From Cyclobacteriaceae bacterium (GTDB taxonomy: Bacteria > Bacteroidota > Bacteroidia > Cytophagales > Cyclobacteriaceae), in the NCBI GenBank assembly GCA_019638255.1, contig JAHBUD010000001.1, forward strand, positions 2,852,001 to 2,916,000: DNA of 64,000 nucleotides, written 5' to 3'. The notes under the pieces are model-generated. The model was not told the origin of the DNA. It saw only the letters and a list, made by a program, of their open reading frames with translations, and ran no database searches. The translations under genes and the position numbers were made by a program. Positions 43,727 through 49,881 of the stretch are shown in pieces (the first letter of the stretch is position 1; the number at the start of each line of letters is the position of its first letter).

Positions 43727-46177
43727 ATGAAACCATTGAAAATTGTACTTAGTCTTTCCATTACGCTCTTGTTGGTCTGGTCATTAAACAAGAGTTGGGT
43801 AGTGGGTGGCAACCGTATACCACCGCTGGGAAAATTCCTGGATCCATTCCACGGATTCTGGCAAAATATGGAACCTAACGATCACAAACTGCCTCAACAG
43901 CTGAATATACCCGGACTGAAAGAACCTGTTACACTTGTATTTGACAGCATTCTCATCCCCCATGTATTTGCTCAAAACGAGGAGGATCTTTACCTGGCAC
44001 AAGGGTATGTAACCGCCATGCACCGGTTGTGGCAAATGGAGTTTCAAACTCATGCAGCAGCCGGACGAGTATCGGAATTGATTGGCGCGGGAAAGGACGA
44101 TGCTGTTTTAAATTATGATAAAGGCCAACGGAGATTAGGTATGGTATTCGCGGCCGAACATGCTTTTAAAAGAATGGAGGGCGACCCAGTGGCCAACATG
44201 GTGGCCTTCAAGTATGCCGAAGGGATCAACGCCTACATTCAGTCTTTATCATACAAGGATTTTCCGCTGGAGTATAAGCTGATGGATTATGCCCCGGAAG
44301 AATGGACACCTCTAAAATCAGCACTGTTGCTGCGCAGTATGGCGCAAACCTTGAACATGGGTGATAAGGATGTGCAAATGACCAATGCCCTTGCCCTGTT
44401 CGGCAAAGAAATGGTTGACTTGTTGTATCCGGATTTAGAACCCATGGGCGCCCCGATTGTTGACCGGACAAACCGATGGGATTTTGAGCCGGTAAAAATC
44501 AATGACATACCTCCTGCGCTGCCGGCTGAACTCATCGCGATAAGCAACTTAACCACACCCGATCCCAACATTGGCAGCAATAACTGGGCGATTAGCGGCA
44601 GTAAAACAAAAACCGGTACGCCTATTTTATGCAACGATCCACACCTGAACATTACACTACCTTCCATCTGGTATGCCATTCAACTCCAGACGCCAACTGT
44701 AAATGCGATGGGGGTTTCTCTACCGGGAGCACCAGGCGTAATCATTGGCTTTAACGATTCTATAGCTTGGGGCGTAACCAATGCGCAACGTGATTTAGTG
44801 GATTGGTACAAAATCACTTTTGAAAATAGTCGAAAAGAAAAATATGAATTGGATGGCGAATGGAAAGAAACCCGAAAAGTGGTTGAGAAAATTACCGTGC
44901 GCGATCAGGCTGTAGTTTACGATACGGTTGTATTTACTCATTGGGGGCCGGTGCCTTACGATGAAAGCTATCGCGCAGAAAATAACCGGATGCACTATGC
45001 CTTTCGGTGGATTGCCCACGATGAATCGGAAGAACTGCTGACATTTTATAAACTGAACCGCGCTAAGAATTACAACGATTACATGAAAGCGCTGGATCAC
45101 TATTCTTCACCGGCTCAAAACTTTGTATTTGCTTCCGTTACCGGAGATATCGCCATGCGCATACAAGGGAAGTTTCCGGTACGCAGAAAAGGAGAAGGAA
45201 AATTTGTGTTGGATGGTAGCAAGTCCGCAAGTGGTCCGCAGGCTTATATTCCTTTCCAGCATAATGTAATGGATAAAAATCCGGAACGCGGCTTTGTCAG
45301 CTCAGCCAACCAATACCCGGCCGATGCCACCTACCCCTACTACATCAATGCCGTGAGCTATGAAGCTTACCGAAACCGAAGGATAAACACCATTCTTCGG
45401 GAGTCAAGCGCAATAACCGTTACGGACATGATGAATTTGCAAAATGATAACTACAGCATAAAAGCCGAAGAGGTTCTTCCGTTTTTGTTGGATCATCTGG
45501 ATGCTGCAGCATTAAGTGATAGCGAAAAGTATGGCCACCAGGTTTTGAAGGCATGGGACTATTACTACCATGCTGACGCTGAAGGTGCCGCATATTTCGA
45601 AGCATGGTGGACTAATTTATTCCCGATGATCTGGGATGAGATACGCAACGACCAGTTGTCACTCTCCTACCCTACAGCCTGGAACACCATCAACCTGATG
45701 AAAACAAAACCAGACCTCGAGTTCTATGATCGGAAGGACACACCCGAAATTGAAACGCTAACCGACTTGATCCGGCAATCATTTTCAATGGCGGTAGAGG
45801 ATATCATGGAATGGAAAGAAAAGAATAAAGCCGCTGACAAAATCCGATGGGCCGATTATAAAGATACCTACATCGAACACCTAACCCGCACCGAAGCGTT
45901 TGGCTTTCACGTTCAGCATGGCGGCCATGCCAACGCGGTTAATGCTTCATCGCGTAAGCATGGCCCTTCGTGGCGCATGGTGGTGAGCGTGGAAAAAGAT
46001 GGTCCAAAAGCTTTTGCAACCTACCCTGGCGGACAGTCAGGCAATCCAGGCAGTCTTCACTACTCCAGCATGCTTGAACATTGGTCGAATGGCAAATATT
46101 TCAAGCTCTTGTTTTTACAAAAGCCTGAAGATGCAGGTAAGCAATCATTCTTTTCTACAACCCTCAATCCAAAGTAA
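43727..46177 (+). CDS. Penicillin acylase family protein (Ntn hydrolase)
   Basis: An 816-residue protein with an N-terminal hydrophobic signal or anchor (about 5-20), then the alpha-chain region with HVFAQNEEDLYLAQGYVTAMHRLWQMEF. The autocatalytic site IGSNNWAISGSKTKTG follows, where Ser284 would become the N-terminal nucleophile, and then LCNDPHLNITLPSIWYAIQL. Length and motif order match quorum-quenching or beta-lactam acylases exported to the periplasm. The natural substrate cannot be decided from sequence; acyl-homoserine lactones, cyclic lipopeptides and beta-lactams are all precedents. A small membrane-protein gene follows after one base. Confidence 0.93.
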   Translation: MKPLKIVLSLSITLLLVWSLNKSWVVGGNRIPPLGKFLDPFHGFWQNMEPNDHKLPQQLNIPGLKEPVTLVFDSILIPHVFAQNEEDLYLAQGYVTAMHRLWQMEFQTHAAAGRVSELIGAGKDDAVLNYDKGQRRLGMVFAAEHAFKRMEGDPVANMVAFKYAEGINAYIQSLSYKDFPLEYKLMDYAPEEWTPLKSALLLRSMAQTLNMGDKDVQMTNALALFGKEMVDLLYPDLEPMGAPIVDRTNRWDFEPVKINDIPPALPAELIAISNLTTPDPNIGSNNWAISGSKTKTGTPILCNDPHLNITLPSIWYAIQLQTPTVNAMGVSLPGAPGVIIGFNDSIAWGVTNAQRDLVDWYKITFENSRKEKYELDGEWKETRKVVEKITVRDQAVVYDTVVFTHWGPVPYDESYRAENNRMHYAFRWIAHDESEELLTFYKLNRAKNYNDYMKALDHYSSPAQNFVFASVTGDIAMRIQGKFPVRRKGEGKFVLDGSKSASGPQAYIPFQHNVMDKNPERGFVSSANQYPADATYPYYINAVSYEAYRNRRINTILRESSAITVTDMMNLQNDNYSIKAEEVLPFLLDHLDAAALSDSEKYGHQVLKAWDYYYHADAEGAAYFEAWWTNLFPMIWDEIRNDQLSLSYPTAWNTINLMKTKPDLEFYDRKDTPEIETLTDLIRQSFSMAVEDIMEWKEKNKAADKIRWADYKDTYIEHLTRTEAFGFHVQHGGHANAVNASSRKHGPSWRMVVSVEKDGPKAFATYPGGQSGNPGSLHYSSMLEHWSNGKYFKLLFLQKPEDAGKQSFFSTTLNPK

Positions 46178-46178
46178 C

Positions 46179-46511
46179 ATGAAATTTATAACAAAAATCA
46201 TCTTCATTATTCTATTGGCTTGGGTTGCGGAAATTTACTTGCCGTGGTGGAGTATTGCCGCGGCAGCTGCTGTAGGTGGATTTCTATTGAAATCAAAAGC
46301 AAATTTCCTGGCCGGCTTCCTGGCGATTGCAGTGCTTTGGTTGGTGAAAGCTTTATTGATTGATATGTCGGCTGCAGTTCCATTGGCCGATAAAGTTTCA
46401 AAAGTTCTGCTTGTTAATAGCAAAGCATTGCTTATGTTGGTTACGGCCTTACTGGGCGGACTTGTTGGTGGTTTTGGGGCACTTACCGGATCCTTGTTAA
46501 GAGGAAAGTAG
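46179..46511 (+). CDS. Small hypothetical membrane protein
   Basis: Starting at the ATG at 46179, one base after the acylase stop, this is 110 residues with three or four hydrophobic helices (ITKIIFIILLAWVAEIYL, SIAAAAAVGGFLL, FLAGFLAIAVLWLVKALLI, and a Gly-rich segment LLMLVTALLGGLVGGFGALT). An open frame reaching back to 45999 is translated acylase sequence and is not used. No known family is recognised, though such short Gly-rich integral proteins are common in Bacteroidota. It is probably co-transcribed with the acylase and is followed by a terminator. Confidence 0.75.
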   Translation: MKFITKIIFIILLAWVAEIYLPWWSIAAAAAVGGFLLKSKANFLAGFLAIAVLWLVKALLIDMSAAVPLADKVSKVLLVNSKALLMLVTALLGGLVGGFGALTGSLLRGK

Positions 46512-46527
46512 GCCAGGATAAAATGAA

Positions 46528-46560
46528 ACGAGCCACACAACTGTATGGCTCGTCTGTTTT
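46528..46560 (+). terminator. Rho-independent terminator, probably bidirectional
   Basis: A perfect 8-bp stem ACGAGCCA/TGGCTCGT (46528-46535 with 46546-46553) with a 10-base loop is followed by CTGTTTT. The opposite strand also continues into a T-rich run, so it can end both the acylase operon and the SWIB gene. Confidence 0.8.
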
Positions 46561-46578
46561 GTTGGTAAAGTGCGAGGA

Positions 46579-47013
46579 TTACTTCTTCACATGGTTGTTA
46601 ACAACCTTGGCCAGTTCAAACATGGATATCTGATCTTTGCCAGCGAATACAACTTTAAGTTTAGCATCCGCGTTGATCATCCGCTTGTTCACCTTATCCT
46701 GAAGTCCGTTAGCCTTAATGTAATCCCAGATTTTTTTGATAATCTCTGTGCGGGCAGCCGGCTTGTTTCCAATCACAGCAGCCAAGGCTTCACTTGGTGC
46801 AAGGGCAACCATAAATGCTGCGTTAGGTTTTCTTGCCGATTTTTTGGGAGCCACCTTTTTGGTAACAGCTTTCTTGGGAGCTACCTTCTTAGGTGCTGCT
46901 TTCTTTGCCACAACTTTCTTTGAAGCTGCTTTTTTTACGGCCTTCTTTTTAGCCGGGCTTTTCGCCACTTTTTTTGAAGCCTTTTTTGCGGCTCTTTTAG
47001 TCTTCTTTGCCAT
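46579..47013 (-). CDS. SWIB/MDM2-domain protein with histone H1-like Lys/Ala-rich tail
   Basis: A 144-residue protein. Residues 1-62 are a low-complexity tail of Lys, Ala, Pro and Val in AAKK, APKK and VTKK repeats, resembling bacterial histone H1/HC-type tails. Residues about 66-144 are a SWIB domain (NAAFMVALAPSEALAAVIG, then ARTEIIKKIWDYIKANGLQD and DAKLKVVFAGKDQISMFEL). SWIB-like domains occur in chlamydial and some Bacteroidota proteins, sometimes joined to topoisomerases. It probably binds DNA through the basic tail and contacts a partner through SWIB. The role is an inference. Confidence 0.88.
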   Translation of the reverse strand: MAKKTKRAAKKASKKVAKSPAKKKAVKKAASKKVVAKKAAPKKVAPKKAVTKKVAPKKSARKPNAAFMVALAPSEALAAVIGNKPAARTEIIKKIWDYIKANGLQDKVNKRMINADAKLKVVFAGKDQISMFELAKVVNNHVKK

Positions 47014-47142
47014 AGTAAGTTTATGTAAATGTTAGGTTAAGTCTCCGGATGCATATTCATACCGCATACCGGAAATCGGGGGCGAATATACCGATATGTT
47101 GATCATATCCATATAAAAGAGCGGTCGATTTAAAAGCGAAAA

Positions 47143-47172
47143 ACAAAAAAGCCCCACATATGTGAGGCTTTT
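47143..47172 (-). terminator. Rho-independent terminator after the tRNA/GIY-YIG array
   Basis: AAGCCCCACAT (47149-47159) and ATGTGAGGCTT (47160-47170) form an 11-bp stem with one G-U pair. On the minus strand it ends in a T run. It differs from the hairpins inside the repeat units, so it is probably the original terminator of tRNA-Pro, displaced by the insertions. Confidence 0.8.
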
Positions 47173-47174
47173 TA

Positions 47175-47204
47175 TCGGGGTGGCCAGATTCGAACTGACG
47201 ACCT
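47175..47204 (-). pseudogene. tRNA-Pro 3' end duplicate, copy 1 (variable loop, T arm, acceptor)
   Basis: Identical to 48463-48492 of the intact tRNA-Pro, that is AGGTC, the T arm GTCAG-TTCGAAT-CTGGC and CACCCCG plus discriminator A. It is joined to the hairpin at 47205-47220 in place of the anticodon arm, so it cannot form a complete tRNA. This outermost copy abuts the displaced terminator. Confidence 0.85.
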
Positions 47205-47210
47205 TGGCGC

Positions 47211-47459
47211 CTAAGCGCCACGCGATAGGTCATCAAGAAACCGCTTTGCTCCACGTTTCTTTATTTTAGTCTCAAGGCGAACAGCTTCTGAACGGGAACT
47301 ACACGGGATGCTCCACACTAACTCCCAGGGAATACCACCATTGATGGAAGACGTCTCGCCATTATTATGCTCAAATAATCTGTTTTCAAGATTTTGAGTT
47401 TGACCAGTATAGTACTTCTGAGTCCGTTCACTGAAAAGGACATAAACAACAAAGCCCAT
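47211..47459 (-). CDS. GIY-YIG nuclease family protein, copy 1
   Basis: An 82-residue GIY-YIG domain protein. The motif appears as VYVLFSERTQKYYTGQTQNL, followed by LENRLFEHNNGETSS with the catalytic Arg and the His, and SRSEAVRLETKIKKRG with the metal-binding Glu. It is the short single-domain form (YhbQ-like). The stop TAG lies in the loop of a TGGCGC/GCGCCA hairpin, and the last codons run into tRNA-derived sequence, so its C-terminus is fused to the tRNA fragment. The ATG follows a terminator hairpin whose GGGAGG arm could serve as ribosome site. This copy has Val7, as does copy 2. Confidence 0.85.
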   Translation of the reverse strand: MGFVVYVLFSERTQKYYTGQTQNLENRLFEHNNGETSSINGGIPWELVWSIPCSSRSEAVRLETKIKKRGAKRFLDDLSRGA

Positions 47460-47496
47460 AAATTAAAAAACCTCCCTTTGAACAGAGAGGCTTTTG

Positions 47497-47526
47497 TCGG
47501 GGTGGCCAGATTCGAACTGACGACCT
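47497..47526 (-). pseudogene. tRNA-Pro 3' end duplicate, copy 2
   Basis: Same 30 bases as the 3' end of tRNA-Pro at 48463-48492, at the boundary between repeat units 1 and 2. Confidence 0.85.
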
Positions 47527-47532
47527 TGGCGC

Positions 47533-47781
47533 CTAAGCGCCACGCGATAGGTCATCAAGAAACCGCTTTGCTCCACGTTTCTTTATTTTAGTCTCAAGGC
47601 GAACAGCTTCTGAACGGGAACTACACGGGATGCTCCACACTAACTCCCAGGGAATACCACCATTGATGGAAGACGTCTCGCCATTATTATGCTCAAATAA
47701 TCTGTTTTCAAGATTTTGAGTTTGACCAGTATAGTACTTCTGAGTCCGTTCACTGAAAAGGACATAAACAACAAAGCCCAT
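47533..47781 (-). CDS. GIY-YIG nuclease family protein, copy 2
   Basis: The protein is identical to copy 1 (Val7), with the YYTGQTQNLENRLFEHN core and SEAVRLETKI glutamate region intact. It has the same position within its 322-bp unit. The absence of any difference from copy 1 over the gene indicates a very recent duplication or gene conversion. Confidence 0.85.
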   Translation of the reverse strand: MGFVVYVLFSERTQKYYTGQTQNLENRLFEHNNGETSSINGGIPWELVWSIPCSSRSEAVRLETKIKKRGAKRFLDDLSRGA

Positions 47782-47818
47782 AAATTAAAAAACCTCCCTT
47801 TGAACAGAGAGGCTTTTG

Positions 47819-47848
47819 TCGGGGTGGCCAGATTCGAACTGACGACCT
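47819..47848 (-). pseudogene. tRNA-Pro 3' end duplicate, copy 3
   Basis: Same 30 bases as the 3' end of tRNA-Pro at 48463-48492, at the boundary between repeat units 2 and 3. Confidence 0.85.
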
Positions 47849-47854
47849 TGGCGC

Positions 47855-48103
47855 CTAAGCGCCACGCGATAGGTCATCAAGAAACCGCTTTGCTCCACGT
47901 TTCTTTATTTTAGTCTCAAGGCGAACAGCTTCTGAACGGGAACTACACGGGATGCTCCACACTAACTCCCAGGGAATACCACCATTGATGGAAGACGTCT
48001 CGCCATTATTATGCTCAAATAATCTGTTTTCAAGATTTTGAGTTTGACCAGTATAGTACTTCTGAGTCCGTTCACTGAAAAGGATATAAACAACAAAGCC
48101 CAT
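47855..48103 (-). CDS. GIY-YIG nuclease family protein, copy 3
   Basis: It differs from copies 1 and 2 only at residue 7 (Ile for Val; one base). All catalytic-type residues of the GIY-YIG fold are retained (YYTG, Arg in LENRL, His in FEH, Glu in RLETK). It shares the substitution with copy 4, which suggests the array grew by duplicating pairs or by one substitution between two rounds. Confidence 0.85.
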   Translation of the reverse strand: MGFVVYILFSERTQKYYTGQTQNLENRLFEHNNGETSSINGGIPWELVWSIPCSSRSEAVRLETKIKKRGAKRFLDDLSRGA

Positions 48104-48140
48104 AAATTAAAAAACCTCCCTTTGAACAGAGAGGCTTTTG

Positions 48141-48170
48141 TCGGGGTGGCCAGATTCGAACTGACGACCT
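48141..48170 (-). pseudogene. tRNA-Pro 3' end duplicate, copy 4
   Basis: Same 30 bases as the 3' end of tRNA-Pro at 48463-48492, at the boundary between repeat units 3 and 4. Confidence 0.85.
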
Positions 48171-48176
48171 TGGCGC

Positions 48177-48425
48177 CTAAGCGCCACGCGATAGGTCATC
48201 AAGAAACCGCTTTGCTCCACGTTTCTTTATTTTAGTCTCAAGGCGAACAGCTTCTGAACGGGAACTACACGGGATGCTCCACACTAACTCCCAGGGAATA
48301 CCACCATTGATGGAAGACGTCTCGCCATTATTATGCTCAAATAATCTGTTTTCAAGATTTTGAGTTTGACCAGTATAGTACTTCTGAGTCCGTTCACTGA
48401 AAAGGATATAAACAACAAAGCCCAT
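48177..48425 (-). CDS. GIY-YIG nuclease family protein, copy 4 (closest to tRNA-Pro)
   Basis: The protein is identical to copy 3 (Ile7). It begins 38 bases after the 3' end of the intact tRNA-Pro, behind the hairpin terminator at 48431-48456. If transcribed from the tRNA promoter it would depend on readthrough. The GGGAGG arm of that hairpin lies 11 bases before the ATG and would be sequestered when the terminator folds, a possible built-in limit on expression. Activity and target are not known. Confidence 0.85.
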   Translation of the reverse strand: MGFVVYILFSERTQKYYTGQTQNLENRLFEHNNGETSSINGGIPWELVWSIPCSSRSEAVRLETKIKKRGAKRFLDDLSRGA

Positions 48426-48430
48426 AAATT

Positions 48431-48456
48431 AAAAAACCTCCCTTTGAACAGAGAGG
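48431..48456 (-). terminator. Rho-independent terminator carried by each repeat unit
   Basis: On the minus strand CCTCTC (48456-48451) pairs with GGGAGG (48442-48437) over an 8-base loop, followed by six T (48436-48431). Identical copies lie at 48109-48134, 47787-47812 and 47465-47490. The first one directly follows tRNA-Pro and would take over the job of its original terminator. Confidence 0.8.
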
Positions 48457-48462
48457 CTTTTG

Positions 48463-48536
48463 TCGGGGTGGCCAGATTCGAACTGACGACCTCTTGGTCC
48501 CAAACCAAGCGCGATACCGGGCTACGCTACACCCCG
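48463..48536 (-). tRNA. tRNA-Pro (anticodon TGG)
   Basis: A 74-base cloverleaf on the minus strand: acceptor CGGGGTG/CACCCCG, D arm GCGT-AGCCCGGTA-TCGC, anticodon arm CTTGG-TTTGGGA-CCAAG with anticodon TGG, variable loop AGGTC and T arm GTCAG-TTCGAAT-CTGGC, discriminator A. CCA is not encoded. The last D-stem pair is mismatched but the other arms are sound. The last 30 bases are repeated four more times downstream in the GIY-YIG units. It is the last tRNA of a Ser-Arg-Pro cluster. Confidence 0.95.
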
Positions 48537-48584
48537 AACTTTTTACGAAGGCGCAAAGATATGCTTAATATCTTATCCACCAAG

Positions 48585-48658
48585 TGATCCGACAGGGACT
48601 CGAACCCCGAACCTGCTGCTTAGAAGGCAGCTGCTCTATCCAGTTGAGCTATCGGACC
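48585..48658 (-). tRNA. tRNA-Arg (anticodon TCT)
   Basis: A 74-base cloverleaf on the minus strand: acceptor GGTCCGA/TCGGATC (one G-U), D arm GCTC/GAGC, anticodon arm GCTGC-CTTCTAA-GCAGC with anticodon TCT, T arm with TTCGAGT loop, discriminator A, no encoded CCA. It lies 48 bases upstream of tRNA-Pro and 35 bases downstream of tRNA-Ser. Confidence 0.95.
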
Positions 48659-48666
48659 ATTAATTT

Positions 48667-48692
48667 AAAAGCCCTGCACTAAACAGGGCTTT
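48667..48692 (-). terminator. Hairpin terminator between tRNA-Ser and tRNA-Arg
   Basis: On the minus strand GCCCTG and CAGGGC form a 6-bp stem (48684-48689 with 48671-48676) with a 7-base loop, followed by TTTT. It may terminate part of the tRNA-Ser transcript or act as a processing hairpin. Confidence 0.65.
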
Positions 48693-48782
<90 letters not shown>

Positions 48783-48798
48783 TTAGCTGAAAGAATTG

Positions 48799-48806
48799 CA
48801 AATATA
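48799..48806 (-). promoter_or_regulatory. -7 promoter box for the tRNA cluster
   Basis: On the minus strand TATATTTG matches TAnnTTTG exactly and ends 16 bases before the mature tRNA-Ser 5' end. No clear TTG -33 element is seen at the usual distance. Confidence 0.55.
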
Positions 48807-48912
48807 AGCGATGGGCAGAAACTGCCTAAAATTAATTTTATCAAAGATTTTCTGATCGCTACTGCTATGGAAACAAGCTTGCACTAAACCCTGCTTCGTT
48901 GTTACTTGCAGC

Positions 48913-49881
48913 GTGAGCTGGTATCGCGCATTGGGCATAACGGAACTGATCTTTATAGCACTCTTCACCGTGCTGTACGGGCTCTACCTTACGCGAATCA
49001 TACGGCTGGCCATCGCTTTGCGTACAGCTTACGCATCAGTTTTTATTAAGCTGGTTCTCCGCACTGCTGTCTTTATCCTTCTTATCATGGCCCTGCTAGG
49101 CCCTTCTTTCGGGGCTGCCAAACGTGAAGTTCAATCCATAGGCAAAGACATCATGATTTGTGTTGATCTATCCAAATCGATGGATGCCTTCGACATTACA
49201 CCTACCCGATTGGAAAAGGTGAAGTACGAAATGAAGAAAATTGTACAAGCATTTAACTCCGACAGGATAGGCATCATCATTTTTTCTTCTGAAGCCTTCA
49301 TGCAATGTCCGCTCACATATGATCAAAATGCACTGAACCTGTTAATCGAAACCATGAATACCAACCTGGTGCCATCATCGGGTACCGACTTTGCTCCACC
49401 GTTGCGCATGGCCATGGATAAATTGGAGCAGGACAATACGCGCATGGCCCGAACGACCTCGAAAACAATTATCCTGATCAGTGACGGTGAAGATTTTGGG
49501 GAAGAAACGAACACCATTGCCCAGCAAATTGAATCAAAAGGATTTAAGCTCTTTACTTTGGGGGTCGGAACCGAGGAAGGTGGACGTATCCGAACTTCAT
49601 CAGGTTACCGTACCGACCGCCAGGGCAATCCTGTTATTACAAAACTTGACGCGAAAGCCTTACAATCATTGGCCACTAAAACCGGAGGGCGATATTTTGA
49701 AATCAACGAAAATCGGAACGATGTAGCCCGGCTAATCAATACCATCAATAGTATTGAAGGTGAAATGATGGATGCCCGGCTGATTGATGTTTCGGCAAAC
49801 AAATATTTCTATTTTCTGCTGATCGCTGTAATTTTACTGGCGTTTGATGTGTTAGTTCATGTACGAACCATTCGGATATGA
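48913..49881 (+). CDS. batB: von Willebrand factor A domain membrane protein, BatB-like
   Basis: 322 residues from a GTG start. Two hydrophobic helices at about 10-28 and 46-64 are followed by a vWA domain with the metal site DLSKS at 85-89 (DxSxS), the Thr in SSGTDFAPPL and ISDGED. A third helix near the C-terminus (about 295-312) completes the BatA/BatB layout. It is followed with a 4-base overlap by a TPR gene, as in Bacteroides aerotolerance bat operons, where the order BatB then BatC is usual. BatA, BatD and the MoxR ATPase are not next to it here. Confidence 0.85.
   Translation: MSWYRALGITELIFIALFTVLYGLYLTRIIRLAIALRTAYASVFIKLVLRTAVFILLIMALLGPSFGAAKREVQSIGKDIMICVDLSKSMDAFDITPTRLEKVKYEMKKIVQAFNSDRIGIIIFSSEAFMQCPLTYDQNALNLLIETMNTNLVPSSGTDFAPPLRMAMDKLEQDNTRMARTTSKTIILISDGEDFGEETNTIAQQIESKGFKLFTLGVGTEEGGRIRTSSGYRTDRQGNPVITKLDAKALQSLATKTGGRYFEINENRNDVARLINTINSIEGEMMDARLIDVSANKYFYFLLIAVILLAFDVLVHVRTIRI

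Larger units (their letters stand above)
47175..48462 (-). mobile_element. Four tandem 322-bp units: terminator + GIY-YIG gene + tRNA-Pro 3' end
   Basis: Units begin at 47175, 47497, 47819 and 48141 and are each 322 bp. By eye they are identical except one base in the GIY-YIG gene, GTC to ATC at codon 7, shared by the two units nearest the tRNA. Read on the minus strand, each unit has a CCTCTC/GGGAGG hairpin with six T, the 82-codon gene, a TGGCGC/GCGCCA hairpin and the last 30 bases of tRNA-Pro. The array is directly continuous with the 3' end of the intact tRNA-Pro at 48463. There is no transposase or integrase. Confidence 0.85.

Noticed and set aside
45999..46178. Extended start for the small membrane protein inside the acylase gene
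   Set aside because: The extra 60 residues are a shifted reading of conserved acylase sequence; the ATG at 46179 follows the acylase stop directly.
47175..48462. CRISPR-like tandem repeat array
   Set aside because: Units are 322 bp with no unique spacers and each contains a gene; there are no cas genes.
47394..48587. Plus-strand frames of about 65-75 codons containing VGVARFELTT through the tandem units
   Set aside because: They are the antisense translation of the tRNA T arm and of the GIY-YIG gene, a well-known source of false proteins. The sense strand has the real gene and tRNA.
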